A stretch of DNA of 64,000 nt, taken from positions 1,178,001-1,242,000 of the forward strand of contig NZ_JAUSXY010000001.1 of the NCBI RefSeq assembly GCF_030944625.1, written 5' to 3'. Positions 54,173 to 64,000 of the stretch are shown piece after piece. Each line of letters begins with the position of its first letter. Within the stretch, counting starts at the first letter, position 1. The notes beneath the pieces were generated by a model. The model was not told the DNA's origin. It searched no databases and saw only the letters and a program-made list of their open reading frames with translations. Made by a program: the position numbers and the translations under genes. This DNA comes from Arthrobacter sp. SLBN-112. GTDB lineage: Bacteria; Actinomycetota; Actinomycetes; Actinomycetales; Micrococcaceae.

Positions 54173-54721
54173 ATGAGCGGACTTAGAACCATCCTCAAAG
54201 AAATCCAGGCCGTCGTGCCGCGGATCGATCCGGCACAACTCGAGGAGCTGACCAACCGACTCGCGCTGGCCGAACGGGTGTTCATCACTGGCGAAGGACG
54301 CAGCGGATTCATGGCCCGCGCGTTTGCAATGCGTCTGATGCACCTCGGCTTGCAGGTCTATGTGATCGGAGAGACCGTCACTCCCTCGGTCCGCGAGGGC
54401 GACACGATCTTTGCCGTATCGGGATCGGGAACGACAGCAGGAACGGTCCGTGTTGCCGAACAGGCCCAGTCTGTCCGTGCAAACGTGCTTGCAGTGACGA
54501 CTGAACCTGCCTCACCGCTCGGGCTGCTCGCCGCGGCCGTGATGGTGATCCCGGCAGCGACCAAGTACCGCCGTGAAGGCGAGGCCCCAACCGTACAGCC
54601 ACTGTCGAGCCTGTTCGACCAGGTCACTCACCTGGCCCTGGATGCCATATGTCTCGAAATCGCCACCCGCCGCGGCGTTGACAACTCAGCGGCCAAATCT
54701 GCCCACGCCAACACTGAGTAG
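54173..54721 (+). CDS. hxlB: 6-phospho-3-hexuloisomerase (SIS domain)
   Basis: 182 residues, one SIS sugar-isomerase domain: 'VFITGEGRSGFMARAFAMRL', 'GSGTTAGTV' and the C-terminal 'TVQPLSSLFDQ' characteristic of HxlB. It interconverts hexulose-6-phosphate and fructose-6-phosphate in the ribulose monophosphate formaldehyde pathway. Its partner hexulose-phosphate synthase is not beside it; the region upstream is rearranged, so it may have been lost or lie elsewhere. Formaldehyde from sarcosine oxidase 5 kb away would be a plausible use (inference). ATG 54173 follows AAGG. Confidence 0.85.
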   Translation: MSGLRTILKEIQAVVPRIDPAQLEELTNRLALAERVFITGEGRSGFMARAFAMRLMHLGLQVYVIGETVTPSVREGDTIFAVSGSGTTAGTVRVAEQAQSVRANVLAVTTEPASPLGLLAAAVMVIPAATKYRREGEAPTVQPLSSLFDQVTHLALDAICLEIATRRGVDNSAAKSAHANTE

Positions 54722-55009
54722 CCCCAACTGCATCAACGCAGCCCCGAACCGATCAGGCGACCGCGCCCGCTACGCTCAGAGCAGCACGTTTTCCGCTGTA
54801 TCGGCGGCCGCCCGATCGGTTCGAGCCCCGCCACACGTCTCGGCGCAAGGTCGACGGCATCGGCTCGTGTACACGTTCGTTTTCCGCAGGTGTGGTGTAG
54901 CCCGGGGCACACAGTGGGGCAGACCGAAAATAGCAATCCGCAAAGAGCCGATAGTTTACCTTACGTAAAACTGGCGCGAAGGAGGGGGCTCCACGCCCCT
55001 CCCGGCCGT
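54722..55009. other. Gene-free spacer after hxlB
   Basis: No supported gene on either strand. Contains TTTAC-N5-GTAAA near 54955-54969, of unknown meaning. Confidence 0.35.
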
Positions 55010-55351
55010 TTAGGAAAGGCTGTGGATTGCCCCGGCCCAGCGGGGGCCCGAGACGGCCCGGCGGACCGCCCTGGCACGGGTGTGGAAGTCGATCTTTGGC
55101 ATGCGCGGGGAATCCTCAGTTTGGCCCCCAGGATCCCTCCAGACTGCTGGTTGTGCGGCATTTGCGGGTGTTGTGCAGTGGTCGCTGATCAGGCCCATGC
55201 CGGCGTATTCGCGCACGGCGGCGATGCCGGCAACAGCGTCCGTCTTGGTGTCGAAGGGCTTGGACACTGCCATGATGGTGCCGTCTGGCGCTGTCAGCCG
55301 GAACCTGAACGCTGATTCCGCGTCGACAAATAGTTCGAACATTCCTGCCAT
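55010..55351 (-). CDS. DUF1508/YegP-like small protein
   Basis: 113 residues. The first 60 ('MFELFVDAESAFRFRLTAPD', 'GIAAVREYAGMGLISD') form one YegP-type beta-alpha repeat, a stress-associated fold of unknown function that often occurs in tandem; only one copy is present. The remaining 50 residues are basic and low in structure and may be a read-on of a shortened gene. Stand-alone. Confidence 0.72.
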   Translation of the reverse strand: MAGMFELFVDAESAFRFRLTAPDGTIMAVSKPFDTKTDAVAGIAAVREYAGMGLISDHCTTPANAAQPAVWRDPGGQTEDSPRMPKIDFHTRARAVRRAVSGPRWAGAIHSLS

Positions 55352-55602
55352 TGCGATCCTTTCGGTCTGCGGGATCTTGGGGTGGCATCTTTGCCGCCCC
55401 GACAGGCACGAGGCATCCTTGCCTCTGTAATTCCTGCTATCCCGCCATCCAAATTTCCGTCAAATTCAGCACGCGTACCTTGAGTGTTTCGCAGGGACGC
55501 TTGCCCGCGCAAGGCTTTGCCCGGCATCCAACCCAAGTGATCCCCTGCTCTCAAGTTCAGCCAGGGGCAATAGCGCGTGAGGAAACCACGCGGACGCAGA
55601 AG

Positions 55603-56271
55603 CTACAGCACGTTGCGGATGGCCTGCTCGAAACTGGTGACGTGCTCCAGGGCGAGCTTGCCCGCACGGTCCGAGTCGCCGTCGGCCACGGCCTCCAGCA
55701 GCGCCACGTGCTCGGCAATGTGGGCCGCCACAGACGGTACCTTTTCCAGCACCATGCACCAGATGCGGGTGGCCAGGTTGTCGTAGCGGATCAGGACGTC
55801 TTCAAGGTGGGTATTGGCGGCCGCCCGGTAGATCAGGCGGTGCACCTTGATGTCATAGCGCATCAGGTCATAAGGGTCCTCGGCATCACCCATGGTGGAG
55901 ATTGCTGCGGCGGTGTCACGGATTTCCTGGCGCAGCGCCGGGGTGGCCAGCTTGGCAGCGCGGCGCGCTGCCAAAGGTTCCAGGGACTCGCGGAGTTCGG
56001 AGACGTCGGCGAGTTCGGTGATGTCGACGACGGTGGCGAACGTTCCGCGGCGGGGGTACGAGACCACGAGGTGGTCGCCTTCCAGGCGCTTGAGCGCTTC
56101 CCGCACCGGCGTGCGGCCGATCCCGAGTTCCGCGGCCAGCTTGCCGTCGTTGATGGCCTCGCCCGGCCTGATGTCGAGCATGATGAGCCGGTCCCGAAGG
56201 TGCCGGTAGGCCTGCTCTGCGAGCGAGAGGTCGCCTTCTCCGGCCAGCTGGTTCTCTAGCATTACGCTCAT
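55603..56271 (-). CDS. GntR/FCD-family regulator of the sarcosine operon
   Basis: 222 residues: winged helix ('LAAELGIGRTPVREALKRLE', wing 'VVSYPRRGTFATVV') and FCD domain with 'YDIKVHRLIYRAAANTHLED' and 'EHVALLEAVADGDSDRAG'. It is divergent from glyA-soxBDAG across a 124-base AT-richer control region containing AGTTAC/GTAACT inverted arms. Local repressor of the operon by position. Confidence 0.87.
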   Translation of the reverse strand: MSVMLENQLAGEGDLSLAEQAYRHLRDRLIMLDIRPGEAINDGKLAAELGIGRTPVREALKRLEGDHLVVSYPRRGTFATVVDITELADVSELRESLEPLAARRAAKLATPALRQEIRDTAAAISTMGDAEDPYDLMRYDIKVHRLIYRAAANTHLEDVLIRYDNLATRIWCMVLEKVPSVAAHIAEHVALLEAVADGDSDRAGKLALEHVTSFEQAIRNVL

Positions 56272-56343
56272 CCGGGCTCTCCCAAGGTAGCTATTGACTG
56301 CCGCGTGATCTACAACATACTATTACGTCAGTTCTAATATATC

Positions 56344-56372
56344 AGTTACAGATCAGTTATGGATCAGTAACT
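56344..56372. promoter_or_regulatory. Inverted repeat in the glyA-sox control region
   Basis: AGTTAC (56344-56349) and GTAACT (56367-56372) flank two GATC boxes. It lies 24 bases before the glyA start, downstream of a TTCTAATATA-type AT-rich stretch. Candidate operator for the divergent GntR regulator, or a leader hairpin. Confidence 0.4.
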
Positions 56373-56395
56373 CCGAAGGGCTCAAAAGGAGAACA

Positions 56396-57736
56396 ATGCA
56401 GGACGTACTGAACGCCTCGCTCGCCACCGTGGACGCCGACGTCGCCGCCGCTGTGGCACAGGAACTGCACCGCCAGCAGTCCACCCTGGAAATGATTGCC
56501 TCGGAGAACTTCGCTCCGGCATCCGTGATGGAAGCCCAGGGCTCGGTTCTGACCAACAAGTACGCCGAGGGCTACCCGGGCAAGCGCTACTACGGCGGCT
56601 GCGAGCATGTCGACGTGATCGAGCAGCTCGCCATCGACCGCGTGAAGGCCCTGTTCGGCGCCGAGTTCGCCAACGTGCAGCCGCACTCCGGCGCGCAGGC
56701 CAACGCCGCCGCCATGTTCGCCCTGCTGAACCCGGGCGACACCATCCTTGGACTCTCCCTGGCCCACGGCGGCCACCTCACCCACGGCATGAAGATCAAC
56801 TTCTCCGGCAAGCTCTACAACGTGGTTCCGTACCACGTCCGCGAATCCGACCTCCGGGTGGACATGGCAGAGGTGGAAGCCCTGGCCCTGGAACACAAGC
56901 CCAAGCTGATCGTGGCCGGCTGGTCCGCCTACTCACGCCAGTTGGACTTCGCCGAATTCCGCCGGATCGCCGACCTCGTGGGTGCCTACCTCATGGTGGA
57001 CATGGCCCACTTCGCCGGCCTCGTCGCCGCAGGGCTGCACCCCAACCCCGTCCCGTACGCGGACGTGGTCACCACCACCACGCACAAGACCCTGGGCGGT
57101 CCGCGAGGCGGCGTCATCCTGGCCAAGGAGGAGTACGCCAAGAAGATCAACAGCGCCGTGTTCCCCGGCCAGCAGGGCGGACCACTGGAGCACGTGGTGG
57201 CCGCAAAGGCCGTCGCCTTCAAGCTCGCTGCTGCACCGGAATTCAAGGAGCGCCAGGAGCGCGTCCTGCAGGGCGCCAAGCTGCTGGCCGAACGCCTCCT
57301 CCAGCCCGACGTCCAGGCCGCAGGCATCTCCGTGGTCAACGGCGGCACCGACGTCCACCTGGTCCTGGTGGATCTCCGGAACTCCGAGCTCGATGGCCAG
57401 CAGGGCGAGGACGCCCTCCACAAGATCGGCATCACCGTCAACCGCAATGCCGTCCCGTTCGACCCCCGCCCGCCGATGGTTTCCTCGGGCCTGCGCATCG
57501 GCACCCCCGCACTGGCCACCCGCGGCTTCGGCGCCGCCGAATTCACCGAAGTGGCAGACATCATCGCCACGGCGCTGATTGCCTCCGCCGGCACGGGCAC
57601 CCTGCCCGGGGACACCGCCGTCGAACTCCGCAACCGGGTGACGGCCCTGGCCGACAAGTTCCCCCTCTACCCGCACCTCACCGCCGGCGCCGGCCTGGAC
57701 GAAGCCGAAGCAGACCTGATTGGAGCCGCCCAGTGA
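56396..57736 (+). CDS. glyA: Serine hydroxymethyltransferase
   Basis: 446 residues, slightly long for the family. PLP lysine in '[14 protein letters not shown]'; '[20 protein letters not shown]' and '[16 protein letters not shown]' are family landmarks. It joins glycine and 5,10-methylene-tetrahydrofolate, both products of tetrameric sarcosine oxidase, into serine. AAAAGGAGAACA before the ATG. First gene of the operon, overlapping soxB by ATGA-type 4 bases; a dedicated copy separate from any biosynthetic glyA is likely. Confidence 0.96.
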   Translation: MQDVLNASLATVDADVAAAVAQELHRQQSTLEMIASENFAPASVMEAQGSVLTNKYAEGYPGKRYYGGCEHVDVIEQLAIDRVKALFGAEFANVQPHSGAQANAAAMFALLNPGDTILGLSLAHGGHLTHGMKINFSGKLYNVVPYHVRESDLRVDMAEVEALALEHKPKLIVAGWSAYSRQLDFAEFRRIADLVGAYLMVDMAHFAGLVAAGLHPNPVPYADVVTTTTHKTLGGPRGGVILAKEEYAKKINSAVFPGQQGGPLEHVVAAKAVAFKLAAAPEFKERQERVLQGAKLLAERLLQPDVQAAGISVVNGGTDVHLVLVDLRNSELDGQQGEDALHKIGITVNRNAVPFDPRPPMVSSGLRIGTPALATRGFGAAEFTEVADIIATALIASAGTGTLPGDTAVELRNRVTALADKFPLYPHLTAGAGLDEAEADLIGAAQ

Positions 57737-58953
57737 ACACCCAGCACCTTCCGGAGCACCCGGACTTCCTCTGGCGGAACCCGGAACCCAAATCCTCCTA
57801 TGACGCTGTGATCGTGGGCGGCGGCGGCCACGGCCTGGCCACCGCCTACTTCCTGGCCAAGAACCACGGCATGACCAACATCGCCGTCCTGGAAAAGGGC
57901 TGGCTGGCCGGCGGCAACATGGCCCGCAACACCACCATCATCCGCTCCAACTACCTCTGGGACGAGAGCGCCGCCATCTACGAGCACGCCCTCAAGCTCT
58001 GGGAGATCCTGCCCGAGGAACTCGAATACGACTTCCTCTTCAGCCAGCGCGGCGTGATGAACCTGGCCCACACCCTGGGCGACGTGCGCGAAAGCATCCG
58101 CCGTGTGGGCGCCAACAAGCTCAACGGGGTGGACGCCGAATGGCTGGACCCGCAGCAGGTCAAGGAACTCTGCCCCATCCTGAACATCCGCGACAACATC
58201 CGCTACCCCGTCATGGGCGCCACCTACCAGCCGCGCGCCGGCATTGCCAAGCACGACCATGTGGCCTGGGCCTTCGCCCGCAAGTGCGACGAAATGGGCG
58301 TGGACATCATCCAGAACTGCGAAGTCACCGGCTTCCTCAAGGACGGCGACCGGGTGGTGGGCGTCAAGACCAACCGCGGCACCATCAACACCGAAAAGGT
58401 GGGCCTCTGCGCCGCCGGCCACAGCTCAGTCCTGGCAGAGATGGCCGGCTTCCAGCTCCCCATCCAGTCCCACCCGCTGCAGGCACTGGTGTCCGAACTG
58501 CATGAGCCCGTCCACCCCACCGTGGTCATGTCCAACCACGTGCACGTCTACGTGTCCCAGGCCCACAAGGGCGAACTGGTGATGGGCGCCGGCGTGGACT
58601 CCTACAACGGCTACGGCCAGCGCGGCTCCTTCCACGTCATCGAGCAGCAGATGGCGGCCGCCGTCGAACTCTTCCCCATCTTCGCCCGGGCCCACGTGCT
58701 CCGGACCTGGGGCGGCATCGTGGACACCACCCTGGACGCCTCGCCGATCGTGGGCCTGACCCCGGTGGAGAACATGTTCGTGAACTGCGGCTGGGGGACC
58801 GGCGGGTTCAAGGGAATCCCCGCTGCCGGCATGACGTTCGCGCACACGATCGCCACCGGCACCCCGCACCGGCTGAACAAGCCGTTCTCGCTGGAACGCT
58901 TCGAAACCGGCGCGCTCATCGACGAACACGGCGCCGCCGCCGTGGCCCACTAG
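57733..58953 (+). CDS. soxB: Sarcosine oxidase beta subunit
   Basis: 406-residue FAD protein of the DAO family: '[20 protein letters not shown]', '[11 protein letters not shown]', '[14 protein letters not shown]'. The His at about 174 in 'AKHDHVAW' corresponds to the covalent FMN-binding His of characterised tetrameric enzymes. It oxidises sarcosine to glycine. GTG start overlapping the glyA stop. Confidence 0.96.
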   Translation: MNTQHLPEHPDFLWRNPEPKSSYDAVIVGGGGHGLATAYFLAKNHGMTNIAVLEKGWLAGGNMARNTTIIRSNYLWDESAAIYEHALKLWEILPEELEYDFLFSQRGVMNLAHTLGDVRESIRRVGANKLNGVDAEWLDPQQVKELCPILNIRDNIRYPVMGATYQPRAGIAKHDHVAWAFARKCDEMGVDIIQNCEVTGFLKDGDRVVGVKTNRGTINTEKVGLCAAGHSSVLAEMAGFQLPIQSHPLQALVSELHEPVHPTVVMSNHVHVYVSQAHKGELVMGAGVDSYNGYGQRGSFHVIEQQMAAAVELFPIFARAHVLRTWGGIVDTTLDASPIVGLTPVENMFVNCGWGTGGFKGIPAAGMTFAHTIATGTPHRLNKPFSLERFETGALIDEHGAAAVAH

Positions 58954-58982
58954 CCGCCGCCACCAGAAAAGGACTAACGCAC

Positions 58983-59405
58983 ATGCTGCTGATCCCATGC
59001 CCCAACTGCGGCCCGCGGGACGAAACCGAATTCCACTACGGGGGACAGGCCCACGTCCCCTACCCGGAAAACCCGAACGAGCTGAGCGATACCGAGTGGT
59101 CCCGCTACCTCTTCTACCGGGAAAACCCCAAAGGCATCTTCGCCGAGCGCTGGGTCCACAGCACCGGCTGCCGCCAGTGGTTCAACATGCTCCGCGACAC
59201 CGTGAGCTATGACATCCAGGCCATCTATCCCATGGGTGCCCGCCGGCCGGACCTGGCTGCCGCCCCCGCCGGGGAATCCGGCACGGCCAGCCTCGCCGCT
59301 GACAGCACCACCACCGGAACCGCCGCACCCAGCCTCGCTGCAACCAGCCTTGCCGCCAGCACCACGCCCGCCACCACCACCGCCCCGGAAGGAGCAACCA
59401 AGTGA
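58983..59405 (+). CDS. soxD: Sarcosine oxidase delta subunit with Ala/Thr-rich tail
   Basis: 140 residues. The core (about 95) has the zinc-binding '[18 protein letters not shown]' and '[12 protein letters not shown]'. A further 45 residues are low-complexity Ala/Thr/Ser/Pro ('[19 protein letters not shown]'), making it longer than the roughly 100-residue delta subunits I know. The tail has no evident function and may be a slippage-expanded end. Confidence 0.94.
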   Translation: MLLIPCPNCGPRDETEFHYGGQAHVPYPENPNELSDTEWSRYLFYRENPKGIFAERWVHSTGCRQWFNMLRDTVSYDIQAIYPMGARRPDLAAAPAGESGTASLAADSTTTGTAAPSLAATSLAASTTPATTTAPEGATK

Positions 59406-62344
59406 CCTCGCAGAACGCCCGCCTGGCAACCGGCGGCCGCATCGACCGAACCATCTCCTGGCGCTTCACCGTGGACGGCGAGGAATTCACCGGGCACCCC
59501 GGCGACACGCTTGCCTCCGCGCTGCTGGCCAACGGCCGCGTCGCCGTCGGCAATTCGCTCTATGAGGACCGCCCCCGCGGCATCATGTCCGCGGGTGTGG
59601 AAGAGGCCAACGCCCTGGTCCGCATCGAAGCCCGCTTCCCCGGCCACGTCGCCGAATCCATGCTCCCCGCCACCACCGTTTCCCTCGTTGACGGGCTCAA
59701 GGCCACCCTGCTTAACGGGCTGGGCAAACTGGACCCGGAAGACGACCGCGCCGAATACGACAAGAAGTACGTCCACACCGACGTCCTGGTGGTCGGCGGC
59801 GGTCCCGCCGGCCTCGCCGCAGCCCGCGAAGCAGTCCGCACCGGCGCCCGCGTCATGCTGCTGGACGACCAGCCCGAACTCGGCGGCTCACTGCTCTCCG
59901 GCTCCACCGCGCCCGGCCTGGCCGAGACCATCGAAGGCAAGCCCGCCCTGGAGTGGGTGGCCGACGTCGAGGCCGAGCTGGTGTCCGGTGCGGAATCCAC
60001 CGTCCTGAACCGCACCACCGCCTTCGGCGCCTACGACGCCAACTACGTCATCGCGGTCCAGAACCGCACCGACCATCTCTCCAGCCCCGCGGCCCCCGGC
60101 GTTTCCCGCCAGCGGATTTGGCACATCCGTGCCAACCAGGTGGTGCTGGCCCCCGGCGCCCACGAGCGTCCCCTGGTGTTCGAGAACAACGACCGCCCCG
60201 GCATCATGCTCGCCTCCGCCGTGCGCAGCTACCTCAACCGGTACGGCCTTGCCGCCGGCAAGCGCGTGGCCATCAGCACCACCAATGACAGCGCCTATGC
60301 CGTGGCAGCCGACCTCGCCGCCGCAGGCGTCAAGGTGGCTGCCGTCATCGACGCCCGTCCTGCCCTGACCGCCGCGGCAACCGCCGCCGTCGAATCCGGA
60401 ATCCGGGTGCTGATCGGCAGCGCGGTGGCCAACACCTCCGCCGACGGGTCCGGCCGGCTGGACGGCGTCACCGTCCGCAGCATCAACGACGACGGCGAGC
60501 TCACCTCGGGCGTCGAGCAGATCGCCTGCGACCTGCTGGCCGTGTCCGGCGGCTGGAGCCCGCTGGTCCACCTGCACTCGCAGCGGCAGGGTAAGTTGCG
60601 CTGGGACGACGCCCTGGCAGCTTTCGTGCCCAGCACCGAAGTGCCCAACCAGCAGACCATCGGCTCCGGCCGCGGCTCCTTCGCCACCGCGGACTGCGTT
60701 GCCGAGGGCGTCTCCGCGGGCGCCCGGGCGGCCATCGCGGCGGGCTTCGCGTCCGCCGTCGAGCCTTCCCCCCTCGCCGAGCCGAAGGCCTCCGCTCCCA
60801 CCCGCCAGCTCTGGCTGGTACCCGGCGAGAGCGGCACCCCGGACGACTGGCACCACCACTTCGTGGACTTCCAGCGCGACCAGTCCGTGGCGGACGTCCT
60901 CCGCTCCACCGGAGCCGGCATGCGCTCCGTTGAGCACATCAAGCGGTACACCTCCATCAGCACCGCCAATGACCAAGGCAAGACCTCCGGCGTCAACGCC
61001 ATCGGCGTCATTGCCGCGGCGCTGCGGACCGCCGGGGAGGCCTCCCGCGGCATCGGCGACATAGGCACCACCACCTACCGGGCACCGTTCACCCCGGTGG
61101 CGTTCGCGGCACTGGCCGGACGCCAGCGCGGAGAACTGTTCGATCCCGCCCGCATCACGTCCATCCACCCCTGGCACGTTGCCAAGGGTGCGCTGTTCGA
61201 GGACGTCGGGCAATGGAAGCGCCCCTGGTACTACCCGCAGGACGGGGAGGACATGGACGCTGCCGTGCTGCGCGAATGCGCAGCCGTCCGCGACTCCGTG
61301 GGCTTCATGGACGCCACCACCCTGGGCAAGATCGAGATCCGCGGCAAGGACGCGGGGGAGTTCCTGAACCGGGTCTACACCAACGCGTTCAAGAAGCTTG
61401 CGCCGGGTTCGGCACGCTACGGCGTCATGTGCACCCCGGACGGCATGATTTTCGACGACGGCGTGACCCTCCGCGTGGACGACGACACCTACTTCATGAC
61501 CACCACCACCGGCGGCGCCGCCAAGGTGCTCGACTGGCTGGAGGAATGGCTGCAGACCGAGTGGCCAGAGCTGGACGTGAAGTGCACCTCGGTGACGGAG
61601 CAGTGGAGCACCATTGCCGTCGTCGGGCCCAAATCCCGTGAGGTCATCGCCAAGGTGGCACCGGAACTGGCAGCCAACGGCGGCCTGGACGCCGAAGCCT
61701 TCCCGTTCATGACCTTCCGCGAAACCACCCTCGCCTCCGGCGTCCGCGCCCGGGTCTGCCGCATCTCGTTCTCCGGCGAACTCGCCTACGAGATCAACAT
61801 CCCGGCCTGGTATGGACTGAACACCTGGGAAGCCGTGGCCGCTGCCGGCGCCGAATTCAACATCACCCCGTACGGGACCGAAACCATGCACGTGCTGCGC
61901 GCCGAAAAGGGCTACCCGATCGTCGGGCAGGACACGGACGGCACCGTCACCCCGCAGGACGCGGGCATGGAGTGGATCGTTTCCAAGGCCAAGGACTTCA
62001 TCGGCAAGCGCTCGTACTCACGGGCGGACTCCAGTCGCGAGGACCGCAAGCACCTGGTCAGCGTCCTCCCGGTCGACGGCACGCTCCGGCTGCCGGAAGG
62101 CACCCAGCTCGTGGAGAAGGGCCGCTCCACCAACCCGGCCTACGGTCCTGTACCGATGGAGGGCTTCGTCACTTCCAGCTACCACAGCGCAGCGTTGGGC
62201 AGGTCTTTTGGCCTGGCCCTGATCAAGAATGGCCGCAACCGCATTGGCGAAACCCTGGTGGCCGCCGCCGGCGACCAGTTGGTGGACGTGGTTGTTGCAG
62301 AAACAGTGCTTTTTGACCCAGAAGGGACCCGTAAAGATGGCTGA
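59402..62344 (+). CDS. soxA: Sarcosine oxidase alpha subunit
   Basis: 980 residues. N-terminal ferredoxin-like fold ('[20 protein letters not shown]'), NAD/FAD-binding domains ('[20 protein letters not shown]', '[20 protein letters not shown]'), and a C-terminal aminomethyltransferase domain (about residues 595-980, '[11 protein letters not shown]', '[11 protein letters not shown]'-like '[15 protein letters not shown]') that binds tetrahydrofolate and captures the methyl carbon as methylene-THF. GTG start overlaps soxD by 4 bases. Confidence 0.96.
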   Translation: MTSQNARLATGGRIDRTISWRFTVDGEEFTGHPGDTLASALLANGRVAVGNSLYEDRPRGIMSAGVEEANALVRIEARFPGHVAESMLPATTVSLVDGLKATLLNGLGKLDPEDDRAEYDKKYVHTDVLVVGGGPAGLAAAREAVRTGARVMLLDDQPELGGSLLSGSTAPGLAETIEGKPALEWVADVEAELVSGAESTVLNRTTAFGAYDANYVIAVQNRTDHLSSPAAPGVSRQRIWHIRANQVVLAPGAHERPLVFENNDRPGIMLASAVRSYLNRYGLAAGKRVAISTTNDSAYAVAADLAAAGVKVAAVIDARPALTAAATAAVESGIRVLIGSAVANTSADGSGRLDGVTVRSINDDGELTSGVEQIACDLLAVSGGWSPLVHLHSQRQGKLRWDDALAAFVPSTEVPNQQTIGSGRGSFATADCVAEGVSAGARAAIAAGFASAVEPSPLAEPKASAPTRQLWLVPGESGTPDDWHHHFVDFQRDQSVADVLRSTGAGMRSVEHIKRYTSISTANDQGKTSGVNAIGVIAAALRTAGEASRGIGDIGTTTYRAPFTPVAFAALAGRQRGELFDPARITSIHPWHVAKGALFEDVGQWKRPWYYPQDGEDMDAAVLRECAAVRDSVGFMDATTLGKIEIRGKDAGEFLNRVYTNAFKKLAPGSARYGVMCTPDGMIFDDGVTLRVDDDTYFMTTTTGGAAKVLDWLEEWLQTEWPELDVKCTSVTEQWSTIAVVGPKSREVIAKVAPELAANGGLDAEAFPFMTFRETTLASGVRARVCRISFSGELAYEINIPAWYGLNTWEAVAAAGAEFNITPYGTETMHVLRAEKGYPIVGQDTDGTVTPQDAGMEWIVSKAKDFIGKRSYSRADSSREDRKHLVSVLPVDGTLRLPEGTQLVEKGRSTNPAYGPVPMEGFVTSSYHSAALGRSFGLALIKNGRNRIGETLVAAAGDQLVDVVVAETVLFDPEGTRKDG

Positions 62345-62981
62345 AACAGCAGCATCCCCCACCCAGAGCTCCGCAGAGCAGAACAATTCGGCCCGTGTCA
62401 GCCCGGCACGCCAGCTGGCGGAAGCCTTCGCCGCAGGTTCCCTGGCCGGAACCGTTGAGATCTCGGAAGTACCCTTCCTGACTATGGTGGGCCTCCGGGC
62501 TGACGCAGGCTCGGACGAGGCAACGCGCCTGGCCGCCGTCACCGGCGGCGTGCCGGCCGGTTCCGGTGATGTGGTCAACTCCGGCGACACCTCGGTCCTG
62601 TGGCTGGGCCCCTCGGAATTCCTGGTGGTGGCACCCACCGAGGCGCACGAATCCCTGGGCGGCCACCTGATCCCGGCCCTCCGGGAAGCACTTGGCACCG
62701 GCGCAGGCCAGGTGGTGGATCTTTCCGCCAACCGGACCACGTTCGAGCTGGTTGGCCCCCGGGCCCGCGCCGTCCTGGAAAAGGGCTGCTCGCTGGACCT
62801 GCACCCCCGGGTGTTCAAGGCAGGCACCGCCTTGTCCACCGAGATCGCGAACATCCCCGCCATCCTGTGGAAGACCGGCGAGGACTCCTTCCGGATCTTC
62901 CCCCGGGCGTCGTTCGCCGAGTTCCTGGGCCGGTGGCTCCTGGACGCCATGCGGGAGTACGCCTCACCAGAGGTCCCCTGA
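62337..62981 (+). CDS. soxG: Sarcosine oxidase gamma subunit
   Basis: 214 residues, the smaller GcvT-like subunit: '[20 protein letters not shown]', '[20 protein letters not shown]', '[20 protein letters not shown]'. ATG 62337 overlaps the soxA stop by eight bases with AAAG in front; upstream in-frame starts lie within soxA. Completes the alpha-beta-gamma-delta enzyme. Confidence 0.95.
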   Translation: MAETAASPTQSSAEQNNSARVSPARQLAEAFAAGSLAGTVEISEVPFLTMVGLRADAGSDEATRLAAVTGGVPAGSGDVVNSGDTSVLWLGPSEFLVVAPTEAHESLGGHLIPALREALGTGAGQVVDLSANRTTFELVGPRARAVLEKGCSLDLHPRVFKAGTALSTEIANIPAILWKTGEDSFRIFPRASFAEFLGRWLLDAMREYASPEVP

Positions 62982-64000
62982 TGGCGCTCAGCGTCCTGGA
63001 CCTGTTCTCTGTTGGCATCGGGCCCTCGTCGTCACACACGGTGGGCCCGATGCGGGCGGCCAAGCGCTTCGCCGATGGGCTGAAGGGCGACGGCCACCTG
63101 GCCTCCACCGTGCGCGTCCAGTCGGAACTTTTCGGTTCCCTGGGCGCCACGGGGCGCGGGCACGGCTCCGACAAGGCAGTGGTCCTGGGCCTGCAGGGCC
63201 TGGAGCCCGAAACAGTCAACACCTTCACGGCCGATGACCAGGTTGCGGCCGCCGCCCTGAACGCCGAGCTGCAGATCGCCGGCAGCCACCGCGTGGATTT
63301 CAACTGGGAAGAGGACGTGGTGCTGCACCGGCGCAAGTCCCTTCCCGCGCACCCCAACGGCATGACTTTCCGCGCCCTTGACCACACCGGCGCCGTACTC
63401 AGCGAACGGAGCTACTACTCCATTGGCGGCGGCTTCGTGGTGGACGGCGACGCCGAAGGGGCAGACAAGGTGGTGGCAGACGACACCGTGCTGCCCTACC
63501 CGTTCTCCACGGCGGACGAGCTGCTGCAGATCTGCAGCCGCGAGGGCATGTCCATTTCCGACGTCATGCTGGCCAACGAACTCACCTGGCACAGCGAAGC
63601 GGAGCTCCGGGAGAAGCTGCTGGGGCTCTGGGCCGTGATGCGCGAATGCGTGGAGAACGGCTGCAACGCCGAGGGCATCCTGCCGGGCGGCCTCAAGGTG
63701 CCCCGGCGCGCCCCCGGACTGTTCCGCACCCTGACCGCCTCCGCCGCGGCATCGGCGGAAGCCTCCGCCCAGGCGGCGGCAGCAACGCCGTCGCCCGTCC
63801 AGGCGCCGGCGGACCCGCTGCTGGCGATGGAATGGGTCAACCTGTTCGCGCTCGCCGTGAACGAGGAGAATGCCGCCGGCGGACGGATCGTCACCGCGCC
63901 CACCAACGGCGCGGCCGGAATTGTGCCTGCCGTCCTGCACTACTACGTGAAGTTTGTTCCAGGAGCGGGCGACGACGGTGTGGTCCGCTTCCTGCTGGCG
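62981..64000 (+). CDS. sdaA: L-serine ammonia-lyase, partial at right edge
   Basis: 340 residues are visible and the gene continues past the window. 'LDLFSVGIGPSSSHTVGPMR' opens the beta domain; 'GGRIVTAPTNGAAGIVPAVL' is the alpha-domain signature. The Fe-S cysteines would lie further on. It deaminates serine to pyruvate, ending the route sarcosine-glycine-serine-pyruvate. The ATG overlaps the soxG stop by one base. A 40-residue Ala-rich linker (about 250-275) is longer than usual. Confidence 0.95.
   Translation, partial: MALSVLDLFSVGIGPSSSHTVGPMRAAKRFADGLKGDGHLASTVRVQSELFGSLGATGRGHGSDKAVVLGLQGLEPETVNTFTADDQVAAAALNAELQIAGSHRVDFNWEEDVVLHRRKSLPAHPNGMTFRALDHTGAVLSERSYYSIGGGFVVDGDAEGADKVVADDTVLPYPFSTADELLQICSREGMSISDVMLANELTWHSEAELREKLLGLWAVMRECVENGCNAEGILPGGLKVPRRAPGLFRTLTASAAASAEASAQAAAATPSPVQAPADPLLAMEWVNLFALAVNEENAAGGRIVTAPTNGAAGIVPAVLHYYVKFVPGAGDDGVVRFLLA

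Noticed and set aside
54955-54969. TTTAC-N5-GTAAA inverted repeat near the DUF1508 gene
   Set aside because: Short, isolated, not repeated at any other control region and not associated with a recognisable promoter.
59888-61891. 667-codon minus-strand open frame opposite soxA
   Set aside because: Shadow of the soxA coding bias; soxA is unmistakable and continuous in its operon.

Overview
The window looks like chromosomal DNA of a high-GC actinobacterium of the Arthrobacter/Pseudarthrobacter group. The evidence is high GC with third-position bias, GTG/TTG starts with GGAG-type ribosome binding sites, a dnaK operon with HspR and HAIR operators, a heterotetrameric sarcosine oxidase operon, and an extradiol dioxygenase that reads like the Mn-dependent MndD I recall from Arthrobacter globiformis. 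The genus is inferred from recall of protein families; no search was run.

Layout. 1-1.5 kb: frameshifted MFS exporter divergent from an ArsR repressor. 1.5-6 kb: dnaK-grpE-dnaJ-hspR, with two perfect HAIR sites and two very long GC-rich hairpins between grpE and dnaJ. 6-8.7 kb: small membrane protein, aldehyde dehydrogenase, small GSYVTLP-repeat protein. 8.7-18.8 kb: complete lower homoprotocatechuate (3,4-dihydroxyphenylacetate) meta-cleavage operon ending in succinate, with a divergent aromatic monooxygenase; its hpaG-like gene fuses a FAH domain to an RraA-like domain. 18.8-21.6 kb: pheA and an amylosucrase. 22.4-23.6 kb: decayed IS1380-type element abutting a livFGMHK uptake operon. 28.7-35 kb: cobalt-type nitrile hydratase cluster (cobalt transporter, coupled small ORF, His-tailed accessory protein, alpha, beta, amidase, AmiC-like sensor, MarR regulator).

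35-52 kb is an accessory catabolic island: two GntR/FCD regulators, an SDR, an acetoin-dehydrogenase-like complex whose lipoyl domain is a separate 75-residue protein and whose E2 core has none, a lipoyl synthase, two ACMSD-type amidohydrolases, a Rieske ferredoxin and a flavin/2Fe-2S reductase with no oxygenase, an AEC permease, an MHS permease and a beta-hydroxyacid dehydrogenase. 52-54.7 kb holds a wrecked beta-glucoside operon (intact RAT antiterminator, frameshifted and truncated bglF, inverted fragment of a GH1 6-phospho-beta-glucosidase) next to a lone 6-phospho-3-hexuloisomerase. 55.6-64 kb: GntR regulator and glyA-soxBDAG-sdaA, which convert sarcosine through glycine and serine to pyruvate.

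The least expected result is a set of shared palindromes outlining three local regulons. TTCCATATGGAA lies before the amidase/nitrile hydratase operon, between the AmiC-like and MarR genes, and (one mismatch) before livK, tying the ABC importer to nitrile/amide metabolism. TTGGTA-N-TACCAA lies before the SDR, the lipoyl-E1 operon, the MHS permease and the hydroxyacid dehydrogenase. GGATCC-N-GGATCC lies before the second GntR gene, before E2 and after the amidohydrolase promoter. The regulator assignments are inferred from position.
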